NCBI RefSeq assembly: GCF_013466985.1
Contig: NZ_CP059164.1
Location: 2,923,001 to 2,987,000, forward strand
DNA length: 64,000 nucleotides
Source: Nocardioides ungokensis
GTDB taxonomy: Bacteria; Actinomycetota; Actinomycetes; Propionibacteriales; Nocardioidaceae
Direction: 5' to 3'
This document shows positions 1 to 8,865 of the stretch, piece by piece (position 1 is the first letter of the stretch; the number at the start of each line of letters is the position of its first letter). Under the pieces are notes generated by a model. The model saw nothing but the letters and a program-made list of their open reading frames with translations, was not told the origin of the DNA and searched no databases. Position numbers and translations under genes: made by a program.

Positions 1-106
1 TCTCCACCGGGAGCGCGAAGAACGCGCGGTAGGCCAGGGAGTGACCGTCGAGCAGCAGCAGGCGCGGACGGGTCTGGTCGGTCGGGGTGGCGGCGAGCTC
101 AGGCAC
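1..106 (-). CDS. polA: DNA polymerase I, N-terminal fragment
   Basis: Only the first 35 codons are inside the window, and the gene continues past base 1. The GTG start at 106-104 opens a peptide with the motif LLLLDGHSLAYRAFFAL, the metal-binding start of the 5'-3' exonuclease (FEN-like) domain of PolA. An in-frame stop lies nine bases upstream of the start, so a longer N-terminus is ruled out. PolA fills gaps and removes Okazaki primers. It is divergent from the thioesterase. The partner domains (3'-5' exonuclease-like and polymerase) cannot be seen here. Confidence 0.85.
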   Translation of the reverse strand, partial: MPELAATPTDQTRPRLLLLDGHSLAYRAFFALPVE

Positions 107-112
107 GCGGTG

Positions 113-118
113 ACTCTA
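113..118 (-). promoter_or_regulatory. -10 element for polA, leaderless type
   Basis: On the minus strand the hexamer TAGAGT ends six bases before the polA GTG. With the usual distance from -10 to transcription start, the mRNA would begin at or next to the start codon. There is no Shine-Dalgarno sequence. This is inferred from spacing alone. Confidence 0.45.
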
Positions 119-152
119 TCCGGCCGCGGGGACACTCCGGCGGTCGGCAACA

Positions 153-617
153 ATGGCGCTCATGACCGACCAGACCTCCGCTTCCGCACCCGCCGACATG
201 AGCGTCGACGAGTACATCGCTTCGATGCCGCAGGGCATGGGCAGCCTCAACGAGCGCATGGGCATCGAGCTGGTCGAGGTCTCCGCCGAGCGGGTCGTGG
301 GCACCATGCCGGTCGAGGGCAACACCCAGCCCTACGGCCTCCTCCACGGGGGTGCGTCGGTCGTGCTCGCCGAGACCCTCGGATCGGTCGGGTCAGCCGC
401 GCACGCCCACCCGGACCGGCTCTCGGTGGGCGTGGACATCAACGCCACCCACCACCGCTCGGCCACCTCGGGCACGGTCACGGGCGTCGCCACCGCGGTC
501 CACCTCGGCCGCAGCACCGCGACCTACGAGGTCGTCATCTCCGACGAGGACGGCCGCCGGGTGTGCACCTCGCGGATCACGTGCGCGCTGATCCCTCGCG
601 AGAAGTTCACCGGCTGA
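153..617 (+). CDS. PaaI-family hotdog-fold thioesterase
   Basis: A 154-residue single-domain hotdog protein that probably hydrolyses an acyl- or aryl-CoA thioester. The conserved loop GLLHGGASVVLAETLGS is present, with HGG at residues 65-67 and the likely catalytic acid Glu74. The following strand, SVGVDINATHHRSA, is typical of PaaI/YbgC-like 4-hydroxybenzoyl-CoA thioesterase relatives. The true substrate is not known. A second ATG at 162 (MTDQ) is an equally good start, as neither has a strong ribosome site. A thioesterase between polA and pyk also occurs in other actinobacteria. Confidence 0.85.
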   Translation: MALMTDQTSASAPADMSVDEYIASMPQGMGSLNERMGIELVEVSAERVVGTMPVEGNTQPYGLLHGGASVVLAETLGSVGSAAHAHPDRLSVGVDINATHHRSATSGTVTGVATAVHLGRSTATYEVVISDEDGRRVCTSRITCALIPREKFTG

Positions 618-656
618 CGCAGGCGGCGCGGGTCGGGTCCGAGGTCAGGTCCGGGG

Positions 657-1244
657 TCAGCCCCGGGCGTCGCCCAGCGGGGAGCCCTGGTTGCGACGCA
701 TCGAACGCCGCGCCGCGAGCACCTGCGTGAGCTGGCGGCCGTTGGCCCGCTGCACCGACGGGCGCTGCGCGGTCAGCTTGGACCGGACGGCGTGGGTCGT
801 CGCCACCCGCAGCACCGCCTGCGGCCCGAGCGAGAGCCGCGCCATGAAGCGGTTGGCGTCCCGCGAGCCCGCAGAAGCCGCCGTGGCCACGTGGCCGATC
901 CCGTGCTCCTCGGCGAAGGAGACCGCCGAGTCCATGAGCGCGCGGCCGACGCCGTGGCGCCGGTACTGCGGGAAGACGTGGGGCGAGACGGCCAGGACGA
1001 CCAGCTCGAGGTTGAGCGGCGTCATGGTCGTGATCCGCAGGTGGACGGCGCCCGCGACCTCGCCGTCGTACTCCGCCACGACGAGGCGCTCGTCGCCGGA
1101 GGCGGCGGCGCTCTCGATGATGGCCACCATGTCGGCGAGCTGCTCCTCGGGGTCCGCGCGCCGCAGGACCTCGGTCCACAGCTCGGTCAGCAAAGGCGCG
1201 TCGGAGGGCATCGCGCCACGCAGCGCCACCAGGGAGCGGGTCAT
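657..1244 (-). CDS. GNAT-family N-acetyltransferase
   Basis: A 195-residue protein with one GNAT fold. The acetyl-CoA pyrophosphate loop is visible as RRHGVGRAL (R-x-x-G-x-G), preceded by the strand LELVVLAVSP. The ATG start follows GAAAGG at a spacing of nine bases. After the fold there is a basic tail of about 50 residues (AQRPSVQRANGRQ and RRSMRRNQG) with no recognised motif. The substrate cannot be told from sequence. It is convergent with the thioesterase and divergent from the DUF554 gene. Confidence 0.8.
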   Translation of the reverse strand: MTRSLVALRGAMPSDAPLLTELWTEVLRRADPEEQLADMVAIIESAAASGDERLVVAEYDGEVAGAVHLRITTMTPLNLELVVLAVSPHVFPQYRRHGVGRALMDSAVSFAEEHGIGHVATAASAGSRDANRFMARLSLGPQAVLRVATTHAVRSKLTAQRPSVQRANGRQLTQVLAARRSMRRNQGSPLGDARG

Positions 1245-1357
1245 CGTCGTGAGCCTTTCAGGCCAAAGTGCCGTGGCGCCGCGCAGCTCTGTCCCCCTGA
1301 GCGCGGCTCCAGAGGGCGAGACTACGCTCAGCGTCCCCGAGATGTCAGAGGAGTCCC

Positions 1358-2104
1358 GTGTTCCCCGGAATCGGCACCGTCGTGAACGTCCTCACAGTCC
1401 TTCTCGGGGCCGGGATCGGGGTCCTGCTGGGCAACCGGCTGCCCGTCCGCACCCGTGACGTCGTCACCGACGCGCTCGGCCTGGTCACGCTCCTGATCGC
1501 CGGGACGTCGGCGATCGCCGTGCTCGACGGGGACCTCTCCGACGCGGTCGGCACCAGCGCCCCGATGCTGATCGTGCTGGGGGCGCTCCTCCTCGGTGGC
1601 ATCGCCGGCTCGCTGCTGCGCCTCGAGCAGCGCGTCGAATCCTTCGGGGGCTGGCTCCAGACCCGGCTCGCCGGCGAGGCCGGCTCGGTCGAGCGGCACC
1701 GTTTCATCGAGGGCTTCGTGACCGCGTCGCTGCTCTTCTGCACCGGTCCCCTCACCATCCTGGGCTCGCTGAACGACGGGCTGGGCAACGGAGCGGACCA
1801 GCTCTTCCTCAAGGCGGTGCTGGACGGCTTCGCGGCGATCGCCTTCGCGGCGTCGTTCGGCTGGGGCGTGGCGGCCAGCGCGCTGACCGTCGTGGTGGTC
1901 CAGGGCAGCCTGACGGTCGCCGGCTTCCTGCTCGGCGACGTGCTGCCCGCGCCCCACCTCTCGGCGCTGACCGCCACCGGCGGCCTCCTGCTCGTCGGCG
2001 TCGCGCTGAGGCTGCTGCGCATCCGCGAGATCCCGGTCGCCGACCTGCTCCCGGCGCTGGCGGTGGCGCCCGTTCTCGTGCAGTTCGCGGCGTGGATCCA
2101 TTGA
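1358..2104 (+). CDS. DUF554 (YqgA-like) integral membrane protein
   Basis: A 248-residue protein almost wholly made of hydrophobic helices, about six to seven by eye. It matches the DUF554/YqgA family in length and in the motifs VNVLTVLLGAGIGVLLGN at the N-terminus, FVTASLLFCTGPLTILGS in the middle and LKAVLDGFAAIAFAASFG. The family is often called a putative transporter or metabolite channel but has no proven role. The GTG start is set by GAGGAG five bases upstream. A possible -10 hexamer TACGCT lies at 1322-1327. Confidence 0.85.
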   Translation: MFPGIGTVVNVLTVLLGAGIGVLLGNRLPVRTRDVVTDALGLVTLLIAGTSAIAVLDGDLSDAVGTSAPMLIVLGALLLGGIAGSLLRLEQRVESFGGWLQTRLAGEAGSVERHRFIEGFVTASLLFCTGPLTILGSLNDGLGNGADQLFLKAVLDGFAAIAFAASFGWGVAASALTVVVVQGSLTVAGFLLGDVLPAPHLSALTATGGLLLVGVALRLLRIREIPVADLLPALAVAPVLVQFAAWIH

Positions 2105-2239
2105 CGTAACGGTTCGGTCACGACAGGGTGCGCTGTGACCCTGGGCCCATTGCCCGCCCCTACGGTGTCAGGGCCTGCCCAACCTCTCGGGGACGGGCTG
2201 CGGTGAAGTGCACCTAATCGCGACAGAAAGGTTCACCCC

Positions 2240-3592
2240 GTGAATCGATCCAGAACCGCCACTTGGGGCAGGTTGATGGCCGGCACCGCCGTCCTCAGCG
2301 TCGCCCTGACCGCCTGTGGATCCGACAGCTCGAACAACGCGTCGGACAAGACGTCGCCGTCGAGCTCGTCCTCCGACTCCTCGAGCGGCAGCTTCACCAA
2401 CGACAAGTGCTCCGGCAGCCAGACCAGCGCCAACGCGCTGCACGTGGGCGGCATCCTGCCGCTGACCGGCAACCTGGCGTTCCTCGGCCCGCCGGAGGTG
2501 GCGGGCGTGGGTCTTGCCGTCTCGGACATCAACGCCGCAGGCGGTGTCGGCGGCGCCAAGGCGTGCCACGACATCCAGGACTCGGGTGACTCGACCGACA
2601 TGTCGGTCTCCACCTCTTCGGCCGGCACCCTGGTCGCCAACAAGCCGTCTGTCGTGATCGGCGCCGCGTCCTCGAGCGTCTCGCTCAACGTCGTGGACAC
2701 CTTCGCCTCCAACAAGATCACCGAGGTCTCCCCGGCCAACACCGCGGTCGACCTGAGCGGCTACTCGCCGTACTACTTCCGCACCGCTCCCCCGGACACC
2801 ATCCAGGGCAACGCGCTCGGCACCCTGATCAGCACCGACGGCTACCAGAAGGTCGCCTTCATCGTCTTCAACGACACCTACGGCACCGGCCTGCGCAACG
2901 CGGTCCAGCAGACCATCGAGGCCGCCAACGGTGAGTGCGTCTACGGCTGCAAGGGCCAGGGCGACGAGTTCCCGGCCGGCCAGACGACGTTCTCCTCCGA
3001 GGTCAGCGCGGCGCTCGCGGCCAAGCCCGACGCCATCGTCGTGCTCGCGTTCGACGAGACCAAGCAGATCGTGCCCGAGCTCGCCTCGCAGGGCTGGGAC
3101 ATGAAGAAGACCTACTTCTCCGACGGCAACACCGCCGACTACAGCTCCACCTTCCAGAAGGGCACCCTCGAGGGCGCCCAGGGCACCATCCCCGGTGCCG
3201 ACCCCGACCAGACGTTCAAGGACCGTCTGAGCGGCTGGGCCGAGGTGGGCGAGGGCAAGCCGCTGACCGACTACGCGTACGGCGCCGAGTCGTACGACGC
3301 CACCATCCTGGCCGCGCTCGCCGCGGTGAAGGGCGGGGCCACGGACTCCCAGACCATCCAGCAGAACTACGCAGCGGTCTCCGGTGCCACCGGCGGCACG
3401 GAGTGCAAGACCTACTCCGACTGCGTCGCGCTGCTCAAGGACGGCAAGGAGATCCGGTACGCCGGTCCGTCGGGCATCGGTCCGATCAACGACAAGAACG
3501 ACCCGTCGTCGGCGTTCATCGGCATCTACACCTTCAACGCCGACAACAAGAACGAGCTGAGCAACTCGGTGGAGGGTTCGTCCTCCAACTGA
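2240..3592 (+). CDS. Branched-chain amino acid ABC transporter substrate-binding lipoprotein
   Basis: A 450-residue Leu/Ile/Val-binding (LivK, periplasmic type I) family protein. The start is GTG with AAAGG just upstream. Residues 1-26 form a lipoprotein signal with lipobox LTAC and Cys26, followed by a Ser/Asn/Asp-rich linker. The mature part begins HVGGILPLTGNLAFLGPPE, the usual first strand and ligand loop of the fold. The protein should sit on the outer face of the membrane and feed the livHMGF permease encoded convergently next door. Lgt and LspA, also in this window, would process it. The ligand could be another small amide or amino acid. Confidence 0.88.
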   Translation: MNRSRTATWGRLMAGTAVLSVALTACGSDSSNNASDKTSPSSSSSDSSSGSFTNDKCSGSQTSANALHVGGILPLTGNLAFLGPPEVAGVGLAVSDINAAGGVGGAKACHDIQDSGDSTDMSVSTSSAGTLVANKPSVVIGAASSSVSLNVVDTFASNKITEVSPANTAVDLSGYSPYYFRTAPPDTIQGNALGTLISTDGYQKVAFIVFNDTYGTGLRNAVQQTIEAANGECVYGCKGQGDEFPAGQTTFSSEVSAALAAKPDAIVVLAFDETKQIVPELASQGWDMKKTYFSDGNTADYSSTFQKGTLEGAQGTIPGADPDQTFKDRLSGWAEVGEGKPLTDYAYGAESYDATILAALAAVKGGATDSQTIQQNYAAVSGATGGTECKTYSDCVALLKDGKEIRYAGPSGIGPINDKNDPSSAFIGIYTFNADNKNELSNSVEGSSSN

Positions 3593-3623
3593 GCCTCGCG
3601 CTCGTCTGACACACGCACAGCAG

Positions 3624-3655
3624 AAGGGCCCCGGACCGATCGGTCCGGGGCCCTT
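3624..3655. terminator. Perfect bidirectional hairpin terminator
   Basis: A 32-base perfect palindrome (two 16-base arms, AAGGGCCCCGGACCGA and its complement) sits in the gap between the convergent substrate-binding gene and livF. The ends give AA on one side and TT on the other, but there is no long U tract. It is placed to stop transcription from both sides. Confidence 0.8.
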
Positions 3656-3676
3656 CCGCGTCTGCCGCGAGCGGCG

Positions 3677-4450
3677 TCAGTGCTTGGGGTGCTCCTCCTC
3701 GACGTCCTTGGCGAGGGTGCCGAGGTAGAGCTCGATGACCTTGGGGTCGTTGGCCAGCTCGCGGCCGGTGCCGGTGTAGGCGTCACGGCCCTGGTCGAGC
3801 ACGTAGCCGCGGTCGCAGATCTGCAGGCAGCGGCGGGCGTTCTGCTCGACCATGACGACGCAGACGCCGGTCTTGTTGATGCGCCGGGTGCGCAGGAACG
3901 TCTCGTCCTGGCGCACCGGCGACAGGCCCGCGGAGGGCTCGTCGAGCAGCAGCACCGAGGGCTCCATCATCAGGGCCCGGGCCATCGCCAGGGACTGGCG
4001 CTCACCCCCGGACAGGGCGCCGGCCCGCTGGTTGCGCCGGTCGTGCAGCACCGGGAAGAGGTCCCACATCGCGCCGAGGCGCTCGCTGATCTTCCGGGGC
4101 CGCATGAACAGGCCCATCCGGAGGTTCTCCTCGATGGTCAGCGTCGGGAACACGTTGTTGGTCTGCGGCACGAAGCCGACGCCCATCTCGACCAGCCGGT
4201 TGGTCTTCGCGTTCGTGATGTCACGGTCACCGAGCATGACGCTGCCGGAGTGGACCTTGACCAGGCCGAACATCGCCTTGAGCAGCGTGGACTTCCCCGC
4301 GCCGTTCGGCCCGATGATCCCGATCATCTCGCCGGGGTAGGCGACGAGGCTGCAGCCGTTGAGGATGTTGACGCCGGGCAGGTAGCCCGCGACGACGTCC
4401 TTGGCCTCGACGACCGCCTCCTGGGCGCTGGGCTGTGGCTCTGCGCTCAT
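3677..4450 (-). CDS. livF: Branched-chain amino acid ABC transporter ATP-binding protein LivF
   Basis: A 257-residue cytoplasmic ATPase of the Liv importer. Walker A GPNGAGKS is at 47-54, the signature LSGGERQ at 146-152 and Walker B LLLDEP at 167-172. The switch region reads VMVEQNAR, where LivF proteins carry Gln in place of the usual His. The ATG start at 4450-4448 overlaps the livG stop by four bases (ATGA), which indicates translational coupling. The C-terminus is short and acidic (KDVEEEHPKH). It is the last gene of livHMGF and ends at the shared palindromic terminator. Confidence 0.92.
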   Translation of the reverse strand: MSAEPQPSAQEAVVEAKDVVAGYLPGVNILNGCSLVAYPGEMIGIIGPNGAGKSTLLKAMFGLVKVHSGSVMLGDRDITNAKTNRLVEMGVGFVPQTNNVFPTLTIEENLRMGLFMRPRKISERLGAMWDLFPVLHDRRNQRAGALSGGERQSLAMARALMMEPSVLLLDEPSAGLSPVRQDETFLRTRRINKTGVCVVMVEQNARRCLQICDRGYVLDQGRDAYTGTGRELANDPKVIELYLGTLAKDVEEEHPKH

Positions 4451-5415
4451 GCCTCTTCCTCCCGCTCTGCTTGCTCCGCCGCGACTTCCTGCTGGATCTC
4501 CACCATGGCCTGGTCGGAGAGGAGCGCGTCGTCCCCGAGGTCGGTGTCGTGGTGGGCGCCCAGGTAGGCGTCGATGACGGCGGTGTCCGACATGACCGTG
4601 TCGGCCGGTCCCTCCGCGACCAGGCGGCCCTCGGCCATCACGGCCACCCAGTCGGAGATGTGGCGTACGACGTGCATGTCGTGCTCGACGAACAGCACGG
4701 TCGTGCCGTCGTCGCGCAGGCTCTGGATGTGGCCCAGCAGGGACTGCGTGAGGGCCGGGTTCACCCCCGCCATCGGCTCGTCGAGCATGATCATCTTCGG
4801 GTCGCTCATCAGCGCCCGGGCCATCTCCAGGAGCTTGCGCTGGCCGCCCGAGAGGCTGCCGGCGTAGTCGTCCTTCTTCTCCAGGAGCTTGAACCGCTGG
4901 AGGAGCTCCTTGGCCTTCTCCTCGATCGCCTTCTCCTGCCCGCTCCACAGCGGCTTGAAGACGCACTTGAGGAGGTTCTCCCCTGCCTGGCCCTGGGCGC
5001 CCAGCATCATGTTGTCCATCACCGTCATCCGGCTCAGGGCCTTGGTGAGCTGGAAGGTGCGGACCATGCCGGCCTTCGCCACGCTGGAGGCGGAGGTCTT
5101 GTCGAGGGTCGCCCCGTCGAAGGACCAGTGGGCGCCCGTCTTCGCCGAGCTGGGCTTGTCGAAGCCCGTGATCAGGTTGAAGAAGGTCGTCTTGCCCGCG
5201 CCGTTGGGCCCGATGAGGGCCGTGATGATCCCCCGCTGCACCTCGAGGTGGGAGACGTCGACGGCCGTGATGCCGCCGAACTGCCGCACGATGTTGTCGA
5301 CAACCAGGATCGAGTCGGGCTTGGCCGACCCGGGCGTGGCGTCGACTCCGGCCATCAGCGCCTGACGGGTTGCGGGATCGGCCAGGTCGGACCTGGCGAC
5401 GGTGGACTCAGACAT
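4447..5415 (-). CDS. livG: Branched-chain amino acid ABC transporter ATP-binding protein LivG
   Basis: A 322-residue ATPase, longer than a typical LivG (about 255). The excess is an N-terminal extension of about 34 residues before the first strand and an acidic tail of about 45 residues (VEIQQEVAAEQAEREEEA). Walker A GPNGAGKT is at 69-76, the signature LSGGQRK at 188-194, Walker B MIMLDEP at 208-214, and the switch region reads FVEHDM. It overlaps livM by eight bases and livF by four, so the genes form a coupled operon. The function of the extensions is unknown. Confidence 0.92.
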   Translation of the reverse strand: MSESTVARSDLADPATRQALMAGVDATPGSAKPDSILVVDNIVRQFGGITAVDVSHLEVQRGIITALIGPNGAGKTTFFNLITGFDKPSSAKTGAHWSFDGATLDKTSASSVAKAGMVRTFQLTKALSRMTVMDNMMLGAQGQAGENLLKCVFKPLWSGQEKAIEEKAKELLQRFKLLEKKDDYAGSLSGGQRKLLEMARALMSDPKMIMLDEPMAGVNPALTQSLLGHIQSLRDDGTTVLFVEHDMHVVRHISDWVAVMAEGRLVAEGPADTVMSDTAVIDAYLGAHHDTDLGDDALLSDQAMVEIQQEVAAEQAEREEEA

Positions 5416-6694
5416 TGAACCGGAGCTCCCTCTTGTTGCCCAGGATTCCTTGCGGTCGGAAGATCACGATCAGCATCAGCGCCACGCCGACCACGATGAA
5501 GGAGAACTGCTCGGTCTGCTGACCGTTCATGATGCTGTCGGGGATGTAGGCGTTCGCCACGCCCTTGATCATGATCCGCGCCGCGTAGAAGATCACGGCG
5601 CCCAGGACCGGGCCGAAGATGGTGGCCGCACCACCGAGCAGCAGCGCGGTGTAGCAGAAGAACGTCAGCGAGCGGCCCATCGAGTCCGGCTGCACCGAGG
5701 CGGGCAGCACGTAGAGCATGCCGCCCAGTGCACCGAAGAGTCCGCCGATGATCAGCGCCTGCATCTTGATCGCGAAGACGTTCTTGCCGAGGCTGCGGAT
5801 CGCGTCCTCGTCCTCGCGGATCCCGCGCAGCAGCCGGCCCCAGGGGCTGCGGACCAGCAGGTAGACGACCAGCAGGCAGACCGCCACCAGAAGCCAGGCG
5901 ACGAAGCGCACCCACCAGCCACTGACCCCGGTGTCCTGGTAGCTGGTCGGCATCAGGAAGAAGAGGAGGAAGACCGAGAGCGCGATGAGCGCGCCGATCC
6001 CCATGCGTCGGACCGGTGCCGACACGGCGGTGACCTGTCGGGCGTCGGCGCCGAGGTCGGCACGGCTCTCGGTGCCGGCCGCGGGGGTCAGCCGTCCGCC
6101 CGCGTCGCGGGAGGCCCGGCGCGCGACGGTGGGCCGCGCCCTGCCGGCCTTCACCAGCAGCACGATGCCGGCGATGCACGCGGCCAGTGCGAGCCACCCG
6201 ACCAGCCGCACCCACACAGCCCCGCCCGCGATGTCGTAGATGTTGAACGGGCTGAGGGTGGAGTCTCCGTCGCCGAAGAACGACAGGTTGGTGAACGGGG
6301 TGCGGTAGCTGACGCCCTGGAGGCCCTGGGCAGCACCCGTGAAGTCGGTCAGCAGCGCCGAGCGCCCGACGTACCTGATGATCTCCGCGGCCGAGATCGT
6401 CACGATCGCCAGGTAGTCACCGCGCAGCTTCAGGGTCGGAGCGCCCAGCACCAGCGCGAAGACCAGCGCCGCCGCGAACCCGAGGAGCACGCCCACGATC
6501 AGCGGGAGCCCGTGCCCGATGGAGATGGCGAAGCCGTAGGCCCCGAGCAGCATGAAGCCGGACTGGCCGATGTTCAGCAGGCCGGTGAAGCCGAAGTGGA
6601 CGTTGAGGCCGATCGCGGCGATCGCGACGGCGGCAGTCTGCGGCGAGATCGCCTCGCGCAGCATCGAGTTGAGAATCGCCTGGATGGTGTCCAT
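5408..6694 (-). CDS. livM: Branched-chain amino acid ABC transporter permease LivM
   Basis: A 428-residue inner-membrane permease of the LivM type. The N-terminal half carries GLNVHFGFTGLLNIGQSGFM and the C-terminal half the ATPase-contact loop SPWGRLLRGIREDEDAIRSLG, both family hallmarks. Between them is a basic, disordered-looking loop (VARRASRDAGG and on) of about 45 residues. It lies 11 bases downstream of livH and overlaps livG by eight bases. With LivH it forms the channel for the substrate delivered by the lipoprotein. Confidence 0.92.
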   Translation of the reverse strand: MDTIQAILNSMLREAISPQTAAVAIAAIGLNVHFGFTGLLNIGQSGFMLLGAYGFAISIGHGLPLIVGVLLGFAAALVFALVLGAPTLKLRGDYLAIVTISAAEIIRYVGRSALLTDFTGAAQGLQGVSYRTPFTNLSFFGDGDSTLSPFNIYDIAGGAVWVRLVGWLALAACIAGIVLLVKAGRARPTVARRASRDAGGRLTPAAGTESRADLGADARQVTAVSAPVRRMGIGALIALSVFLLFFLMPTSYQDTGVSGWWVRFVAWLLVAVCLLVVYLLVRSPWGRLLRGIREDEDAIRSLGKNVFAIKMQALIIGGLFGALGGMLYVLPASVQPDSMGRSLTFFCYTALLLGGAATIFGPVLGAVIFYAARIMIKGVANAYIPDSIMNGQQTEQFSFIVVGVALMLIVIFRPQGILGNKRELRFNV

Positions 6695-6705
6695 GCCCGT
6701 CCTTC

Positions 6706-8040
6706 CTAACCGACCCGCTCCGGGCGACCGAGCAGGCCCTGGGGCCTGACCAGCAGCAGGAGGATGAGGATCAACAGCGCCGTGGCGTACTTGAAGTCAC
6801 CGGGCATCCCCAGCACCGGGGAGAGCTCGACGACGAGGCCGATGATGAGGGAGCCCACGAGCGCCCCGAAGGCGGTGCCGAGGCCGCCGAGGGTGACGGC
6901 CGCGAAGAGCAGCAGCAGGATCTGCAGGCCCGAGTCCCACTTGATGCCGTTGGTGACCAGCGCGTAGAGCAGGCCCGAGAGCCCGGCCAGGGCCATGGCG
7001 ACGGTCCACACGAGCCGGATCACCCGGTCCACGTCGATGCCGGAAGCGGCCGCGAGGGCCGGGTTGTCCGAGACCGCGCGGGTGGCGCGGCCGATGCGGG
7101 TGCGCAGCAGCGCGAATCCGACGGCGGCGATCACGACGATCGAGATGCCCATGGCCACGAAGGACTGGTTGGTCAGCGTGATCGGGCCGATGGTGCGGAC
7201 CGTGGGGTTGTCCTGGACGACGCGGACGGTGCGGGCGCCGACGGTGTACTGGAAGGTGTACTGCATCGCCAGCGAGAGGCCGATCGTCACGATCATCAGC
7301 TGGGTCAGCCCGAGGCCGCGGCGCCGCAACGGCTGCCACATCACCCGGTCCTGGAACCACCCCGTGAAACCGCACAGGACGATGACTAGCAGGCCGCCGA
7401 GCCAGAGGTTGAGCCCGTGCACGTTGACCACGAAGTAGCCCAGGATGCCGCCGAGCGTCACCTGCTCGGCGTGCGCGAAGTTCGACAGCCCGGTGGTGCC
7501 GTAGATGAGGGAGAGCCCGATCGAGGCCAGCGCCAGCAGGAGCCCGAGGCGCAGCCCGCTCGCGGAGCTCTGGATGAGCTCGTCGACCTTGCTCGTGGAG
7601 GAGACATACGTCGAGGTCCGCACCGGGATCAGGGCCGGCGCAGTCGCGTTGAACTTGGCCTGGACGGTGACCTCGTTGGCTCCGGAGACCGCGACGTTGT
7701 CCGGGAGGGTGTCCTCCTGGAGTGCGATCTTGTAGGCCCCCTCCTTGCTCACCTGGACGTTCCACCTGCCGTCGTCGCCGGTCACGACCTCCTGGGCCGT
7801 GCCCGAGGGGTCGGTGACCGTGAGCTTCACGTTCGGCACCACGCCGGCGTCGCTGCGTACGGTGCCTGCGATGCAGGCGGTCGTCGCCGTCGGGAGGCAG
7901 AGGGTGCCGACGGCACCCGCGGGCGGGGCCATTGCGAGGAGCATCAGGGGCGCCAGCAGCAGGAGCACGACAGCCCCGGCCACACCTCGGAGAACACCCC
8001 CTTCGCCGCCGATCTCACGGACTGTGGGTCGAGACTTCAA
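6706..8040 (-). CDS. livH: LivH permease fused to an N-terminal secreted-type beta domain
   Basis: A TTG start at 8040-8038 is chosen because GGAGGAGG lies five bases upstream. The product is 444 residues. Residues 1-43 look like a signal peptide ending AGA. Residues 56-120 resemble a carboxypeptidase-regulatory-like (CarboxypepD_reg) beta sandwich: GTVRSDAGVVPNVKLTV, then GDDGRWNV, then EGAYKIAL. From about 165 the normal LivH permease follows (GLSLIYGTTGLSNFAHAE and VIRLVWTVAMALAGLSGLL). A plain LivH has about 290 residues, so about 150 residues are added, probably outside the membrane. They could contact the binding lipoprotein, but that is conjecture. Confidence 0.85.
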   Translation of the reverse strand: MKSRPTVREIGGEGGVLRGVAGAVVLLLLAPLMLLAMAPPAGAVGTLCLPTATTACIAGTVRSDAGVVPNVKLTVTDPSGTAQEVVTGDDGRWNVQVSKEGAYKIALQEDTLPDNVAVSGANEVTVQAKFNATAPALIPVRTSTYVSSTSKVDELIQSSASGLRLGLLLALASIGLSLIYGTTGLSNFAHAEQVTLGGILGYFVVNVHGLNLWLGGLLVIVLCGFTGWFQDRVMWQPLRRRGLGLTQLMIVTIGLSLAMQYTFQYTVGARTVRVVQDNPTVRTIGPITLTNQSFVAMGISIVVIAAVGFALLRTRIGRATRAVSDNPALAAASGIDVDRVIRLVWTVAMALAGLSGLLYALVTNGIKWDSGLQILLLLFAAVTLGGLGTAFGALVGSLIIGLVVELSPVLGMPGDFKYATALLILILLLLVRPQGLLGRPERVG

Positions 8041-8146
8041 CGGGACCTCCTCCACGCACCCGGCGGGCGCTGCCCGGCAGTCTAGGGGTCCCGGAGGTGG
8101 GGCGCGCCACATCCCCGGCCACGACCCGCGGCGGCGACGCAAGGGT

Positions 8147-8818
8147 TTACCGAGTCGTGACATGGACGAGACGCGCGACCCCGCACGGACCCGCCGACCG
8201 GTGGTCGCGGCAGGTCAGCCGGCGAGGCCCGGGCCCGTGCGTGACGACGCCCTCGGCCACCTGGCGCATGGACAGCCGCAGGTCCATCGCGGTCTTCTGG
8301 ATCCAGCGGAACGCCTCGGGCTCGGAGAGCTGCAGCTGCTGCTGGAGGATGCTCTTGGCCCGGTCGACGGCCTTGCGGGTCTCGAGCCGGTCCTGCAGGT
8401 CGGCGACCTCCTGCTCGAGCAGGGTCACCTCCGCGAACCGGCTGACGGCCATCTCGATCGCGGGCACCAGGTCGCCCTTGGAGAAGGGCTTGACCAGGTA
8501 GGCCATCGCGCCGGCGTCGCGGGCCCGCTCCACCAGGTCGCGCTGGGAGAACGCCGTGAGGATCACGACCGGGGCGATCCGCTGCCCGGCGATGCGCTCG
8601 GCGGCGGCGATGCCGTCCAGGACGGGCATCTTCACGTCCAGGATGACCAGGTCGGGCCGGAGCTGCTCGGCCAGCTCGACGGCCTTGGCCCCGTCGCCGG
8701 CCTGGCCGACCACGTCGTACCCCTCCTCGGTGAGCATCTCGGCGAGGTCCATGCGGATCAGCGCCTCGTCCTCGGCGATGACGACACTGCGTGTGGCGGG
8801 GGCGGCGGGCTCGGTCAC
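8147..8818 (-). CDS. pdtaR: ANTAR-domain response regulator, PdtaR-like
   Basis: A 223-residue two-domain regulator. Residues 10-125 are a receiver domain with phospho-acceptor Asp61 (LDVKMP), Thr88 (LTAFS) and Lys110 (VKPF). Residues 130-190 are an ANTAR domain (AVDRAKSILQQQLQLSEPEAF and so on), which binds paired hairpins in mRNA and blocks termination. The same gene lies beside pyk and polA in mycobacteria and Streptomyces. The tail after the ANTAR helix (about 30 residues, Arg/His-rich) is longer than in Rv1626 and could reflect a nearby base error. Its kinase and RNA targets are not in this window. Confidence 0.88.
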   Translation of the reverse strand: MTEPAAPATRSVVIAEDEALIRMDLAEMLTEEGYDVVGQAGDGAKAVELAEQLRPDLVILDVKMPVLDGIAAAERIAGQRIAPVVILTAFSQRDLVERARDAGAMAYLVKPFSKGDLVPAIEMAVSRFAEVTLLEQEVADLQDRLETRKAVDRAKSILQQQLQLSEPEAFRWIQKTAMDLRLSMRQVAEGVVTHGPGPRRLTCRDHRSAGPCGVARLVHVTTR

Positions 8819-8824
8819 GCCGAC

Positions 8825-8830
8825 AGATTA
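8825..8830 (-). promoter_or_regulatory. -10 element for pdtaR, leaderless type
   Basis: The minus strand reads TAATCT followed by six bases and the GTG start of the ANTAR regulator. No ribosome site is present, so a leaderless mRNA is likely. Confidence 0.5.
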
Positions 8831-8865
8831 TCGGCAGCGACGCCCCGGCCGGGTCGCTGCCCGGG

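Noticed and set aside
7481-8040. livH as a split gene with a separate upstream lipoprotein or secreted protein
   Set aside because: The beta domain and permease are in one unbroken frame with a single strong ribosome site before the TTG.
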